DNA from: Distichodus sexfasciatus
Taxonomy: Eukaryota > Chordata > Actinopteri > Characiformes > Distichodontidae
Length of the DNA: 64,000 nt
NCBI GenBank assembly: GCA_032718565.1
Contig: JAVGVS010000046.1
Location: forward strand, 496,001 to 560,000
Direction: 5' to 3'
Part shown: piece by piece, positions 11,000-21,755 of the stretch
Position numbering within the stretch: position 1 is the first letter of the stretch
Layout of the letters: every line of letters starts with the position of its first letter
Translations under genes and position numbers: made by a program
The notes under the pieces: generated by a model
What the model saw: the letters and a program-made list of their open reading frames with translations, nothing else
What the model was told of the DNA's origin: nothing
Database searches by the model: none

Positions 11000-11944
11000 A
11001 TATTTATACTGTATATATATCGTTTTTTTTCAAAGAACTTTTCATGAAATTAAATGTTTATTTTTGAATTACATTGTGTGACGGCATCTTGGTGACGATT
11101 CTTGAATAAAATAGCAAATAGAAAATTAATCAAAATTAATATTGACTGGCTGATCATTATTCGATTTTCAAATGCTTTATTCATCAGAATCAGTATTGCT
11201 CTTGGAAATGCTGTGTTGGTCAGGCTCCATATTAGAGTATAATGAGGTCAGTTTTAGTGCTCACAAATCCATGTTTTTCCCCTTGCAGTCGTTGGACAGT
11301 CCGTGTTTTGCTCTATCCTGATTGTTCAGGATACTGATGATTACAGTGATGAGAACTGGGGTGGAACAAGCGGGAGATTTCGTCCCCTGATGATTGGACC
11401 GGGAACTCTCCTAAGATAGTTTTGAAAGCCATTAAGCTGAGAGAGAGAGCATGCAGGTGTACAGATGTAAAGCTCCTTCATAATTCACGCTTGCATAAAT
11501 AATTTTGTATGTCCATCTTCCAGATTGTACCCATACAGTATGGTTCAGCAGCCATTCTGATTGCCATTCTGTAGCTGCCAAACGTTAGATATATAAGGTA
11601 AATCTGGTTCCTTAAAGATTAGAATTGATAATCGGTTATTTGCTGTCCTTCAAGTTTAGGGGGCAGTGTTTTTGATAAGTGGTCAGTCTGAAGGAAACTG
11701 ACAAATGCATCATCTAGATCAAATAAAGAGCAATGAAATGGTACAGCGAATTGCTAATAGGTACTGCAGATATTTATGGCAAATTCAAGTATTGAAAAAA
11801 AACTAGATGAGTAATTCACAGGTAGTATCATGATTCGATATTATGTCGATTCAATGGACAATGATTTGACCTCTGCTGATTTAATAAAGTCTGCTACAGT
11901 ACTGTTTTGACTGGATTCAGTTCAGGAGCTAGTAATTCATATGT
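11000..11944. other. No established gene; one acceptor-preceded open frame
   Basis: AT-rich. At 11289 a good polypyrimidine tract and AG precede an open frame (11291-11419, 42 codons then TAG) reading VGQSVFCSILIVQD near its start. It looks more protein-like than its surroundings but I recognise no family. It is not called as a gene. Confidence 0.3.
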
Positions 11945-12202
11945 AAAAGTCAGAGATTTTTTGTCATTATGAACACACCACAACACAGCACACAGTGCAC
12001 CAAAACGAAATGTGATCTCTGCATTCGACCCCTCCGTGAAGGAACATTGGGCAACTAACATGGGCAGCGCCCGGGAAACAGTGCTTGTGGATGATACCTT
12101 GCTCATGAGTACCTCAGTGGTACCTTTACCAGTCTAGGATTTAAAGCGGTGACCTTACGATCACAGGACGAACGCCCTAATCTTTACGCTACCAGCTGCC
12201 CC
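11945..12202 (-). mobile_element. tRNA-derived SINE, family 2, copy a
   Basis: Reverse-strand copy of a family defined by five or more members in the window: tail GACAAATAATCACTCA (inverse here), body with GTACCTCAGTGG..., and a tRNA-like head (TGGCGTAA..GGTAGGGC, box B GGTTCGAATCC). This copy is diverged in the B box. Confidence 0.75.
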
Positions 12203-12805
12203 AATATGTGACAATATTCTCTGATTTAACGCAAGTACTTCCACTCATATCAAATCACAGCAAGCAACTTAAATGTCATTTGACATTTTCATTCCTGAGC
12301 TCCAGCCTACAATAGCTTGTGTTATCGTGCTTAATAAAAGTTGGAACAAACCATTTGACATTTCGGAGCTCACTTGGCAAAGGACGTTACAACGTGTTTG
12401 ATGTCTGATTGATGTTCTCATTTTCATCGTTGATAACTGAATCAATTTATCCTTACGCCCATAGTAAAACCAGTATGTATTCTGGGAAAGCAGAGTATGC
12501 CCGGATAAACGGGATGTGTTATTTCAGGAATGGTATCCGGTATAAAGCTTTTGCCAAATCAATATGAGTATAAAGATCATTTGACCTGGCGACGTCTAAC
12601 GAGAACAGGTTAAAAAAGAATAACAGACATTATCTCGGTCTTCTTTAGATTTAATAACATAGCATGTTTGACCATCTGCTGTATGTGATTATTTGTTGGT
12701 GTGACATCACAGTGAAACATGACCTCTGCAGTTTGGCCCATCTGTGTTGGAGCACTTACAGTTTGCTGTGTGTGTGTTAAATTCCTTCCTACAACCATCA
12801 AGTCA
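12203..12805. other. No gene seen
   Basis: Unassigned sequence between two oppositely oriented SINE copies. No exon or shared repeat recognised. Confidence 0.5.
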
Positions 12806-13054
12806 ATTGGTGGCGTAAAGGTAGGGCATGTTCGCCCCGTGATCAGAAGGTCGCAGATTCGAATCCAGGGCGGGTAAAGTTACCACTGAGGTACTCATGA
12901 GCATGGTACCGTCCCCAAGCACTGCTCCCCAGGTGCTTGTTAGCTGCCCACTGCTCCTTCACGGATGGGTTAAATGCAGACGTCATATTTGGTTGTGGTG
13001 CACTGTGTGCTGTGCTGTGGTGTGTTCACACTGACAAATAATCACTCACTTTCA
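12806..13054 (+). mobile_element. tRNA-derived SINE, family 2, copy b
   Basis: Head TTGGTGGCGTAAAGGTAGGGC, box B GATTCGAATCC, body TTACCACTGAGGTACTCATGA and TGCCCACTGCTCC, tail ACAAATAATCACTCA. Nearly complete. Related to the copies at 11945, 40584, 41003 and 47322. Confidence 0.8.
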
Positions 13055-14110
13055 TCAAGTCTCCAAATCTCTAGTGCACACCTCTGGCTGCTAATGCAGT
13101 AAACCAGATCTTCCACTAGGGGGCGTTATTGTTCCTGTTTCTTTCAACTCTCACGTCACATCGTTAACTGTGATTTTAACCTTAAACCTTCACAGGCTCC
13201 TTCATGTTGATGAAGAAAGCGTGTTAGTTTTAAGGGGCAAAATGGACTTGTAGCCGGAGTCTGTCAATTATTGATTTGTTATGATAAGTTACAGGGTCGA
13301 TGGAACACTTTAGTGTACTTTGGATTGACACTGAGTAGGATGTAAGACGCGCTGTCGTCCCCACCTTTGTTGATTTATTCCGTATCTTAGGAATGAATCA
13401 TCCTTGTGGAGAGTCTGTGTTTGCCAATGGGCCATAAAAGCAGGGAGCAGGTGACATTCTGCGGGACTCCTACTGTTAATGTATCACCAGCATCGGACTG
13501 AGCAGACAGACTGGGAGATGATAATGATTATCGATGATGGACGAGAGGGTCCAAGCAACTGCAGGTCGAACCTGTAAAACAGAATGTTGCTACAGTGTAG
13601 AGCTACAGGATATAGACACATTTTGTGTTCAGTTTCAATAAAACTCTCAAAATACACAGATATGCCTTCGTTACAGGAATAGATGGCTGAAATCATTTTC
13701 TGTTTTGCTTCAACAAAATGGCCACAGAACACTCATCCTGAGCCTGTGAGATGGACCACCATGCTCCGCCGCCATAATAAAAATGATTGCGTTTGATACT
13801 TTTTCGCATATTGTGCCATACCAGTGTTGCTTAGACAAATTATGCAGTAACAATTAACACATTGTTTCATAACCGTGCTTCAGACCACCATGGGATTTTT
13901 ATACTGCGTTAATGTGTCATTTGTGTGCGTATGTACCTCTGAGTAGCTCATTCATGCAGCCACGATTCATGTTGGCTGGCAGCCGTTACTCTGTGTGTTT
14001 TCTGACAAATCAACTTTAGATTCTGTCAGAATGTGTTGAGGTGTAAAGTGCTGACACTGAACATGTGCTGATATTTTGATTTCCTAATTGAAATTGTTTA
14101 TTGTTGTTAG
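13055..14110. other. No gene seen
   Basis: About 1 kb with no recognisable repeat or exon. The open frames here are short and unlike known proteins. Confidence 0.5.
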
Positions 14111-14114
14111 ATTA

Positions 14115-14310
14115 ACTGTGGTAGTAGGTAATGTTAGGATTAGATTAGATTATGGTTAGAATTAAACTTTGTGTTTAAGTTTAGGGTTAGAATTAGTTTG
14201 TGTATTGGATTAGGTTATGGTTAGGTGTAGAGTCAGAATTAGATTGTGGATTTGATCAGGTTGTGGTTAGGTTTAGGGTTGGGATTAAATTAAGGTGTGG
14301 GAAAAGCTAA
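14115..14310. repeat. Degenerate TTAGG-rich simple sequence
   Basis: Loose reiteration of GGTTAGG, GTTTAGGG and ATTAGATTAGG words. This resembles the degenerate telomere-like simple repeat common in fish introns; it is not a clean array. A shorter patch of the same kind lies at about 17435-17500. Confidence 0.5.
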
Positions 14311-14711
14311 GAATATGTAGGAATGGCATTCCATTAGGGACCCATTAAGAATTTTTAAATGCTTGTGTGGTGAGATTTTTTTTCTTCCAACCACTTGTGT
14401 TTGGTTCTTGCTTAAAAGAACGGTAATGAGAGAAATACATGTTTTTTATGTGACAAAAAAAGCTAAAAGACTTAGCTGTAGGCAGGTGAGGTAAAGCATG
14501 ATAATCGTAGTATTATTTACTTCAAATTATTATGGGAGAGAATGGAAGGACCTCACAGTGACAGCAAGACACATCTGAGCAAAATCTGAGATTTGTTACG
14601 TTTTTATGGCTTTGTGAGGACATTTCCAACCCTTCATTAAATAGCAAGTTGAAACGGTTTGCGGTTTGTAGTTACTGAGTTACTGTACTAGTTATTGTAG
14701 TTACTAGTCAT

Positions 14712-15178
14712 TAGGGGTGGGTACTGGCAAAGACTTCACGATTTGATACGTATCACGATACAAGGGTCACGACATGATTATATCACGATATATCGTGATA
14801 CCATACATATTGCGATATATTGTGATAATCTACAGTTCACTGAAAATGTAATAACCGAGCTGAAATGCAAGTTGCTGTGTAGGATCTGGGTGTTCTTAAT
14901 CAATCACATTACATTAATAATTTAGCCAAAACAACATCACTCAGAACTGAATTTTTACTTTATTGTCTTTGCATTTTAACACACTCAACTAGTGGACACC
15001 AAAAACGTTAAGATAAAGTTGAAAATAAGAAATGAAAGTGTGCAGTCAGTTATCTGAGGCTGCTTGTGGTGCATGATTCTCCCCCTCAGAAATATCGATT
15101 TTTGGATCTAGTAGTATAGTATATTGTGAAAGGAAATATCCCGATATATTGCTGTATCGATTTTATTGCACAGCCGTA
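14712..15178. mobile_element. hAT-type MITE with exact 8-bp target duplication
   Basis: A 467-bp element with ends TAGGGGTGGGTA and CACAGCCGTA, flanked by identical octamers CTAGTCAT at 14704-14711 and 15179-15186. The interior contains several CACGATATATCGTG-type palindromes. An exact 8-bp duplication is the mark of hAT transposition and suggests a relatively young insertion. Confidence 0.8.
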
Positions 15179-15489
15179 CTAGTCATCTCGTAATCTTACA
15201 TTATAGCACAGCTATCAAGATGTGTGTGTTTATGTCTGTGTCAAATAGCCTGCAGTCGTGTACACTGTGTCACACTCCATCAGACCGTTAAAATGCATGG
15301 GCTTTCCTGTTTCAGAAGGAGGTTGGACTGTGCGTCTTGTCTTACTTGAATAGTTATATAGTTTAAAAAACAGAGAACTGAGACGAGAGATATCGGCAAA
15401 AATTTTAAATGAAATAATCAGACCCTCAGTTTTAGAGCCAAGACTTTCTATGCACGAGGAAATCTCTTCTTCAAAAGAGGAACTCAGGA

Positions 15490-15498
15490 TATAAATAG
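15490..15498 (+). promoter_or_regulatory. TATA box (upstream)
   Basis: TATAAATAG preceded by CAGGA and followed about 28 bases later by an initiator-like CTCACTGTTC (15517-15526). From there to 15768 there is no ATG. This is the better canonical TATA box of the two in the block. Confidence 0.45.
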
Positions 15499-15580
15499 AG
15501 GAGGAAAAAGGCCGGCCTCACTGTTCATTCCGGACCGGCTGTGAGCCTGTGAGTGACAGGTTAGTCACACCCCTCTTTTG

Positions 15581-15590
15581 GTCACGTGAC
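15581..15590 (+). promoter_or_regulatory. CLEAR/E-box palindrome GTCACGTGAC
   Basis: A perfect 10-bp palindrome identical to the CLEAR consensus bound by TFEB/MiT factors and compatible with USF and other bHLH-ZIP factors. It is followed by a CG-rich CCGCCGCG. Its position between two TATA boxes and upstream of a first-exon-like ATG makes function plausible; occupancy is not shown. Confidence 0.5.
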
Positions 15591-15714
15591 CCGCCGCGTC
15601 TCAGCCCTCACCACCTCCCGCCTGGATCAAGCGTATCTGCGCGCTCCTGTCTGTCTGTCTGCTTCAGAGCGGAGTGTGAGCTTGCAGGAGTGTGTGTGTG
15701 TGTTTTGGTGGCGT

Positions 15715-15721
15715 TATATAA
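15715..15721 (+). promoter_or_regulatory. TATA box (downstream)
   Basis: TATATAA with a GCGT left flank and AGGA right flank. Initiation about 30 bases downstream would leave a leader of roughly 20 bases before the ATG at 15768. It follows a short TG microsatellite. Confidence 0.4.
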
Positions 15722-15767
15722 GGACATATTTCACACTGACGACAGAAAAATAAGGGACTAACACACC

Positions 15768-15791
15768 ATGGGGGCTTCTGTGTCGGGGCAG
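15768..15791 (+). CDS. Candidate first exon: eight codons ending at a strong donor
   Basis: The ATG has an excellent context (ACACCATGG), is the first ATG for about 250 bases and opens the peptide MGASVSGQ, which then meets CAG|GTGGGT, a near-ideal splice donor at phase 0. The peptide fits the N-myristoylation pattern (Gly2, Ser6). Spliced to the pld1 acceptor at 28226 it reads nine more codons and stops at TAG 28254-28256, making a 17-codon upstream ORF; it could instead begin another transcript. I do not recognise the peptide, and no transcript evidence is available. Confidence 0.35.
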
Positions 15792-17497
15792 GTGGGTGGA
15801 TGTACATTTCATCACTCTATCGCTGTCCTGTTCCCCATAATTTGACTTTTGTATGTGTTTGACTCCGTTGATGTGTGGAACTGTTTTGTTGCCTCTCTTT
15901 CACCGGCATCCTGGTGTTATGTAGCGTTTTCGGACGCGTGAGTGGGATGGAGTTGGTCTCCCACCCCCTCACGACGGGAAATAGACGGGAAGCTTTTCTA
16001 TTCTTCTCTAGCTTTTCAAAAATATAGGAAGGGTGTTATAAATATTTTTCATCGCTTAAGCCTGTAAATGTGAGTGTTTGTGATTCATTGCTGTCCGTTA
16101 TGTCCAAAATCTTAACAAGAGGCGAGTGACAGCTCTGTCCCTGATGCTATTTGCACGGTTACTAAAGATTCATAAACTCAGATCAGTTTTTCCTCCAATG
16201 TTTCCCTCCACATTAACATATATATGAAACCTGCTCCGTGCCCAGTAAACTGTGTGCTGTTGTGTTGAGAGGCAGCAGGTGTGTGTGGGTGTGTGTGTGT
16301 ATGCGTTTGCGCGCCTCTCGAGGCTGGCGAGAGATCTAGGGATTCGGCTGGCACGGGGGTCGTCCCTCCCTTTAAAAGTGCCCGCTTACAGACCTGCGTT
16401 GGCACAAGCCCTTCTGATTAAAGCCAGTCTCCAATTCAGCTCCTTTTGCTCTCAGATCAGATGTAGTTCACATCTTTCCGCTTTTGGTGAAAGTGACACA
16501 CTTTTTAAAGCAGCACCTCCACTGAAAGATGCTGTTGTGTGTCTAAAACTAAATGAAAGCAGGGGGGAAGTTTTTGCATGGTCAGTTTTGAACTCTTTAG
16601 CAATGTCTCTATATTGCTGGATAAAAGCAGCATCTGGAATAAAGGTTATAAAATGGGCAAGAAGTTGTTCATCTCATCTGTACTAATGAGAAAACGCATT
16701 CATATTTGCTTATGTAGCAAATTTAAAATGCAGGTGTTGATTGCCGTGGCCAGGCAAGTATTTATCCTGCATCTTTCTGCTCCGTTTTGATAAAATGAAT
16801 ATTAGGGAAAATGAACCAAACAAGTTCTCGAGAACTCAGTAGATTCAGCTACAGGAATGATCTTTAACCCGTTGTTTTTCCTCAACATCCAGAATCAGTC
16901 CACTTTTATCTGGAATGTACTGTAAGTTTTATGATCACAGATTAGACCGTTACTATTTCATATCTACAGTATGTCTAAGCCTCCCATCTTTCCCTGTGTC
17001 TATCTCTATCTCTTTGACTATCTATATCCCTATCTCTCTCTAATCACACTTCTTTATCTGTCTGTTTCGGTATGTGATTGTATTTTCGTGTGAAAGCTAA
17101 AAGATTTTAGATTAGGGTGAACATATTGGCTGGGCGATATAACCTCAAATCACGATTATTTGAGCAGTTCATTGACAAGGTGTGTAGTTTAAATACGGTA
17201 CTCTGTTAAAGCTGGGATTCAGTGAAAGAGTGCATGTCTTATTTTTGGCATTGTAAAATAATGTAGGCAAGCTCAAGATTTAGTGGCAGACTTGATGTTT
17301 TTAAGGAGAAAATGTATTAACACATGCTGGGGAAAGTATTAGCAGAATTTCAAAAATAATCATAATAGCTGACATTGGCCATGTTGATTAGAGGTTCAGA
17401 ATATTGGTTTTAACTCATTTTAGATTAATTGTCCAGTGCTAGGTTAGGGTTAGGTTAAGGTTTACAGAGTTAGAATTAGGATAAATTTTAGATTAAA
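15792..17497. other. No gene seen; possible start of a long first intron
   Basis: Contains a TG microsatellite near 16277-16302 followed by a moderately GC-rich patch with a TTTAAAAG box at 16371-16378 that could be another weak promoter. A family D hAT end (GGCTGGGCGATAT) is visible near 17131. No exon recognised. Confidence 0.45.
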
Positions 17498-18250
17498 TAG
17501 GGCCCTATGAAATCCGCTTAGTTTTTTCCTAAATTCGGTTTTGTTTTTTCCTGAATTCCATTTTTTCCATTTTTATTCTTCTGAATTCCGTGTTTTACGT
17601 TATAATCATATTTATTCACCTAAAAGGTGTCTAATTATGGAGTGGATGGGAAAAAAGAACAATGCAATAGAAAAAGATTTCACATTAAATGACTGTTATT
17701 CAACTTCAACAAAGTGCTGGGGTTCAGCAGAACATTTACTGCTTTGGTAAAACATTTACCTGTAAACAACAAAAAACGTTCATTTTTTCCTGCAAAACGA
17801 AACGTTTCTGATGTGAGTTTTTGACTGTAAGTGGTCGTCACGTGTTCTTGCGGGTGCAGTCCATCGTGTGCTGGCAAAACGTACAAAAGTGTTGTTCTCC
17901 TGATTCATAATTTGGATATTGTTCTGCTCTAAACTTAGCACTAACACTCCAATTCCGTCATGTTTTTGAGGACTTCGGTGTTTCAGCCTCTTCACCATAG
18001 CTGACCGTTGGCATTTCCCCCTCTGTGTCTGAGCGTTTGTGTGTGTGGAAAGCTGAGTCCCGGCTCAACAGGTAACACGTACAGGGGGCTGCAGCGGCCA
18101 AAATTGATTAGAAACCATTGCTTTGCTTTGCCCACACACCGATATCAGCGAATTATACGACATTCCGCATTTTACAACGGATTCCATTTTATTTGTTGAA
18201 TTCCACGATTCCGTCCGCGTTTTCCGCATCGCGCAAATCATAGGGCCCTA
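17498..18250. mobile_element. hAT-type element, family F
   Basis: Terminal inverted repeats TAGGGCCCTATGA and TCATAGGGCCCTA are near perfect. Flanks ATTAAA occur on both sides with one-base offsets. On the reverse strand the interior encodes a DHLQSKTH-type segment resembling the zinc-finger end of hAT/CGGBP-like N-termini, but it is broken. The element is non-autonomous. Confidence 0.7.
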
Positions 18251-18915
18251 ATTAAAGAGTTTGTTGTTCATATGTAAAACATCATGTGTGAGAGTTTGCT
18301 CTTCCGAAAGAAGTAAAAACAGGTGTATGTCTGTGGTATCGTTTTATTTAACTCAGCTTTCACTTGAAGAATACGGTTGAAGTTATAGTTTAGATTCAGA
18401 TTTATGAAATTAGAATTATGGTGCTAGGGTTAGGGACTTGCTTGGTTGCACTGAAAACACACTGGGACAATCTCTTGTTTGGTCGTCAGAAAAATAAAAA
18501 CAAGCATGTTTGTGTTTGTGTGTGTGAGAAAGTGTTGCGAGCAGAACTGTGAGTGTGGCAGTTGTGGTAGTGCCAGTGTGACTGGACTCTTTGTGAGATG
18601 CACCGTCAGGTTCCTCCTCACCTTACCCAAACCCGGCTAACAACAATGAGCCTTTCTCTGCTCTGCTGTGCTGACTGGGTGAAGAAAAGCGGCCTGCAGA
18701 CCTGATTTGCAGATTTAAGCTGTTGTTGTGAATCAATATAGAATCTAACTTTCTTTCATATGCTTTTCTGGTCTGCAGCAACAGTTTGCTGCGGCTGTGA
18801 AATGCTGAGTGTGTGGTGTCATGAGAGTGTAAATGTGAGAAATGTACTGTACTTCTACTTTTTTTTCTGTGAAAATGAGTACAAAGATGTTTTGAACTGA
18901 GACACTCTCAACCAG
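18251..18915. other. No gene seen
   Basis: Unassigned sequence with no recognisable exon or repeat shared within the window. Confidence 0.45.
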
Positions 18916-19112
18916 TGCAAGAGTGGTTATGTCCTAGTGGTTGGATGCTCACTTGCACCAAGAGGTGGTAGGTTCGAATAACCTGCCATCAGAACTACCG
19001 TCCTTCTCTGAGCAAGATCTTTAATCCCAACGTGCTGCACAGAGTCTTTACTTGTAATTAGGAAATGTAGGTGTGGAGACCCCTAACAGGAGAAGCCAAA
19101 AGAAGAAGAAGA
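18916..19112 (+). mobile_element. tRNA-derived SINE, third family
   Basis: A tRNA-like head (TATGTCCTAGTGGTTGGATG, box B GGTTCGAATAACC) is followed by a body and the tail GAGAAGCCAAAAGAAGAAGA. Only one copy is seen here, so the boundaries are approximate. Confidence 0.6.
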
Positions 19113-20282
19113 CCTCTCGAGAAGAGTGACAAATGATGCAAATGATTAACAAAGAAAACAGGCACATTGCAAGCATTCTGACAGTAAAAAATATTGATGA
19201 AAGCTGTGTTGGCATTTGGTGGATCAAGGCAGCCATGGACTGTGGAATGCATTTTCTAATTCACTGGTCTCCACATCTGCCCTATTAGTGTTGCTTAATA
19301 ACAGCTGGAGTGCAGAAGGCAACATCATTACAAACAAACTTTATTAACTTTTACTAAATAACAGTCTAATCATTTGTTAACTGCTTAGCACTTTGTTTGT
19401 GTAACTTGTCTCAGATACACCAAATTTTCCCCGCCACAGCTGCCCAGATTTTATTCACGATATTGAAAACAGGCATGCTTACACTTCTTTTGGAATGTAC
19501 AGTAGGTACAACAGACAGTTCTTGTCTGGAAAACATGGGACCATTGCTTCTTAGGAAATAAACTTTATCAGCATGGAGATTTGTAGGTCAGACAGGCCTA
19601 TATTTGCATCTGTGTTTTGCAGCATTTGTTGTGGCCACACAAAGGTGTGTGGATAGGAAATGTGCGCGCAGCCGAGTAGGCGGAGTGGTTTAAAGGATTG
19701 AAGGTGTGTGTGTGTGCGTTGTTGGTGCTTGGCAAAATGACTCAGGGATGGCAGTGAGATCGGGCACATTTGCGTTCTGCGCTACTGTAGAGGCTTTGTT
19801 TAGACCTTATCTCTTAGATGTGCAGATGACTTTCAGGAAATGGCCATACTCATGCATTTTTTGAGGGTTCTAGTGTAGACCATTAAAGCTAGCTAGTGAT
19901 TTGTGATTTTTTTCTGAAAACTGAAACTGAAATGCTCATTATTCAACAGAAACATAATTTAAAGTAATTATTAGGTCATTTTGGACCGAGCTAATTTCTT
20001 TAAAGCCTTAAGTGACAGACATTAACCTTTTACGTCTAGCATACACTGTGACCCATTTGGGGCCAGGTGTAGGCTTTCCGTCTTCTGTAACAAGATGCCT
20101 CACGTGCACCCAGAAGTCTTCATCCGACCCCACGCCCGGGACGCCGTCTTTGCGGCAGAGTCCTGTTCTAGTTGAAACAAAAAAGCTGTTAAAGGTCAAG
20201 CCTTAGAATAGCCGTCATGCACATGTAGTAGGTAGTAAAGTGATCACTACCTGATCACTACTGAAATTACATAATGCCTCAT
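19113..20282. other. No gene seen
   Basis: Open frames on both strands at about 20008-20206 run through the same 190 bases (a somewhat GC-rich patch), but neither translation is recognisable and there is no splice or promoter support. Confidence 0.4.
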
Positions 20283-20496
20283 AGGGCTTTGCAATCCATC
20301 AAGAATTAATCAAAAGTGACATTCAGAACCTCTGCTTGATGTACTCTTGCCCGTGTCAGTTACTTTGATTATGTTTGCAAGTTCTGGTCAGTGTGTGTTC
20401 ATCTACTTTCCTCTTGAGAACATATTACCATGTTTGCTCTCATGTAACTCTGTCTCTTCCAGTCTGTGACTACATCTGTGCGTTTCCTTCAATTAA

Positions 20497-21027
20497 TGGC
20501 TTGAGCCCGATCGCCCGGTACTGGGGGCAGAACGGGAAGGCTTTAAATAGGCTATAAACGTAAACAAACATATGCATGCGGCACATCAACGTCCCCGATA
20601 GAATCTCGTGTAAAAATATCAAACAACAATTTCCACCCAAACATGTCACAATTCCAACACCAAACACATAAATAAACAAAGAACAAAAACACTGCGTAGG
20701 TCTACGTGGGAGAAATACGGCTGTAGAATCTATACTACTATGACTAACCGTGCATACCGTATATCATGTGAAAGCCGAGATTCCCATAGATAATATGGGT
20801 TTTTTTGGTAAACATGATTTTTTTGTTCATGTTCTGCTGTGCTGCATCTTCATTTTTTCTGACCCAGTAACATGTATGCTGATTCCACAGTAATCTCATA
20901 AGTGTTACCTTTATAATGATACCAAACACATAAAAAATTGACATTGTGGTTGCCGAGATATACACATTTTATTTTGGGGATCTTGTTTAGAGCAAAAATC
21001 TGTAAAACTGTCTCAGGGCTAAACAGG
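20497..21027. mobile_element. piggyBac-like TTAA element, copy 2
   Basis: A 531-bp insertion flanked by TTAA (20493-20496, 21028-21031). The termini carry TTGAGCCC and, inverted, TTTAGCCC at the same distance from the TTAA. Sequence outside it rejoins the family D interior exactly as in the sibling copies, which gives an empty-site proof. No transposase remains. TTAA targeting is typical of piggyBac elements. Confidence 0.75.
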
Positions 21028-21162
21028 TTAATTTAAAATCACAAAGATTAAATATGCGCTCTTTTATTTGAAAACATTGAGCAGTCATTGAGCTTTGCAG
21101 CAAACATTGTCAGTGACTTAAGAGGCCAAAAAATGAACAAAAAAACACAAACCAAAAAATTA

Positions 21163-21680
21163 TTCAAAGTCAAAGTAAACTTTGTCATCTCTGCTATATA
21201 CAGCTATATAGAGCGACGAGACGACGTGGCTCCAGTTATAACAGTACACTAGATAAAAGGGAACAAAGAACAATTAAGGCACATGGAATAAATAATAATA
21301 AATAAAGTACACATTTTACACTAGACATGGAATATTAAATGTAACTTTAAACTAGAACTAGAATTAGAAATAGAGGTAGATAGAGAGACAGTTTGGATGC
21401 AGTATTGCCTACAATGTGGAAATTGACTTTTGCACTGGATGTGCAGGGGGTTGGAAACAGTTACAGTATGAAAATGAATTCTATATGCAGTCTGTTTATA
21501 CATTCACTGTTCAGTATTTGTGCAAATAGTGGCAGCAGTGCAAAAACATTTATTGCAGTCTTGTGTCAACAGTCATTTCAGGAGGAAATAGTCCGTATAG
21601 CAGCAAAAATAAAGTGCATCGCCGCGACGGTGGTGTGTAAAGTGCAGTGGTGCAACAGAGTCACTTAGTTCACAGTTCAC
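21163..21680 (-). mobile_element. L2/CR1-like LINE 3' end
   Basis: Reverse complement of the 3' untranslated region at 4895-5396 (AAAGTAAACTTTGTCATCTCTG at the left is the inverse of the terminal AATAAAGTTTAC end). It includes the CAGTCATTTCAGGAGGAAAT segment. No coding part is retained. Confidence 0.75.
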
Positions 21681-21755
21681 AGTCAGTTCAACCTAATCGA
21701 GGTGAAAATGTTGAATTCATTGTGATATTTGATTTGAAGTCATATCGTCCAGCCC

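Larger units (their letters stand above)
20283..21755. mobile_element. hAT-like element, family D, with two nested insertions
   Basis: Left end TAGGGCTTTGCAATCC, right end GATTTGAAGTCATATCGTCCAGCCCT. Siblings at about 32290-32765, 36871-38695 and 55110-56425 share the interior (GTGACTACATCTGTG..., TTTTAAAATCACAAAG). This copy contains a TTAA element (20497-21027) and a LINE tail (21163-21680); the siblings lack both. Confidence 0.65.

Noticed and set aside
12806..13054. tRNA gene suggested by good A and B boxes in SINE heads
   Set aside because: No cloverleaf with a sensible anticodon arm can be drawn, and the heads belong to repeated SINE families.
20008..20206. Open frames on both strands, and an earlier idea that the TTAA element began at 20032
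   Set aside because: Comparison with sibling family D copies places the element's left TTAA at 20493-20496; the frames are outside it and unrecognised.
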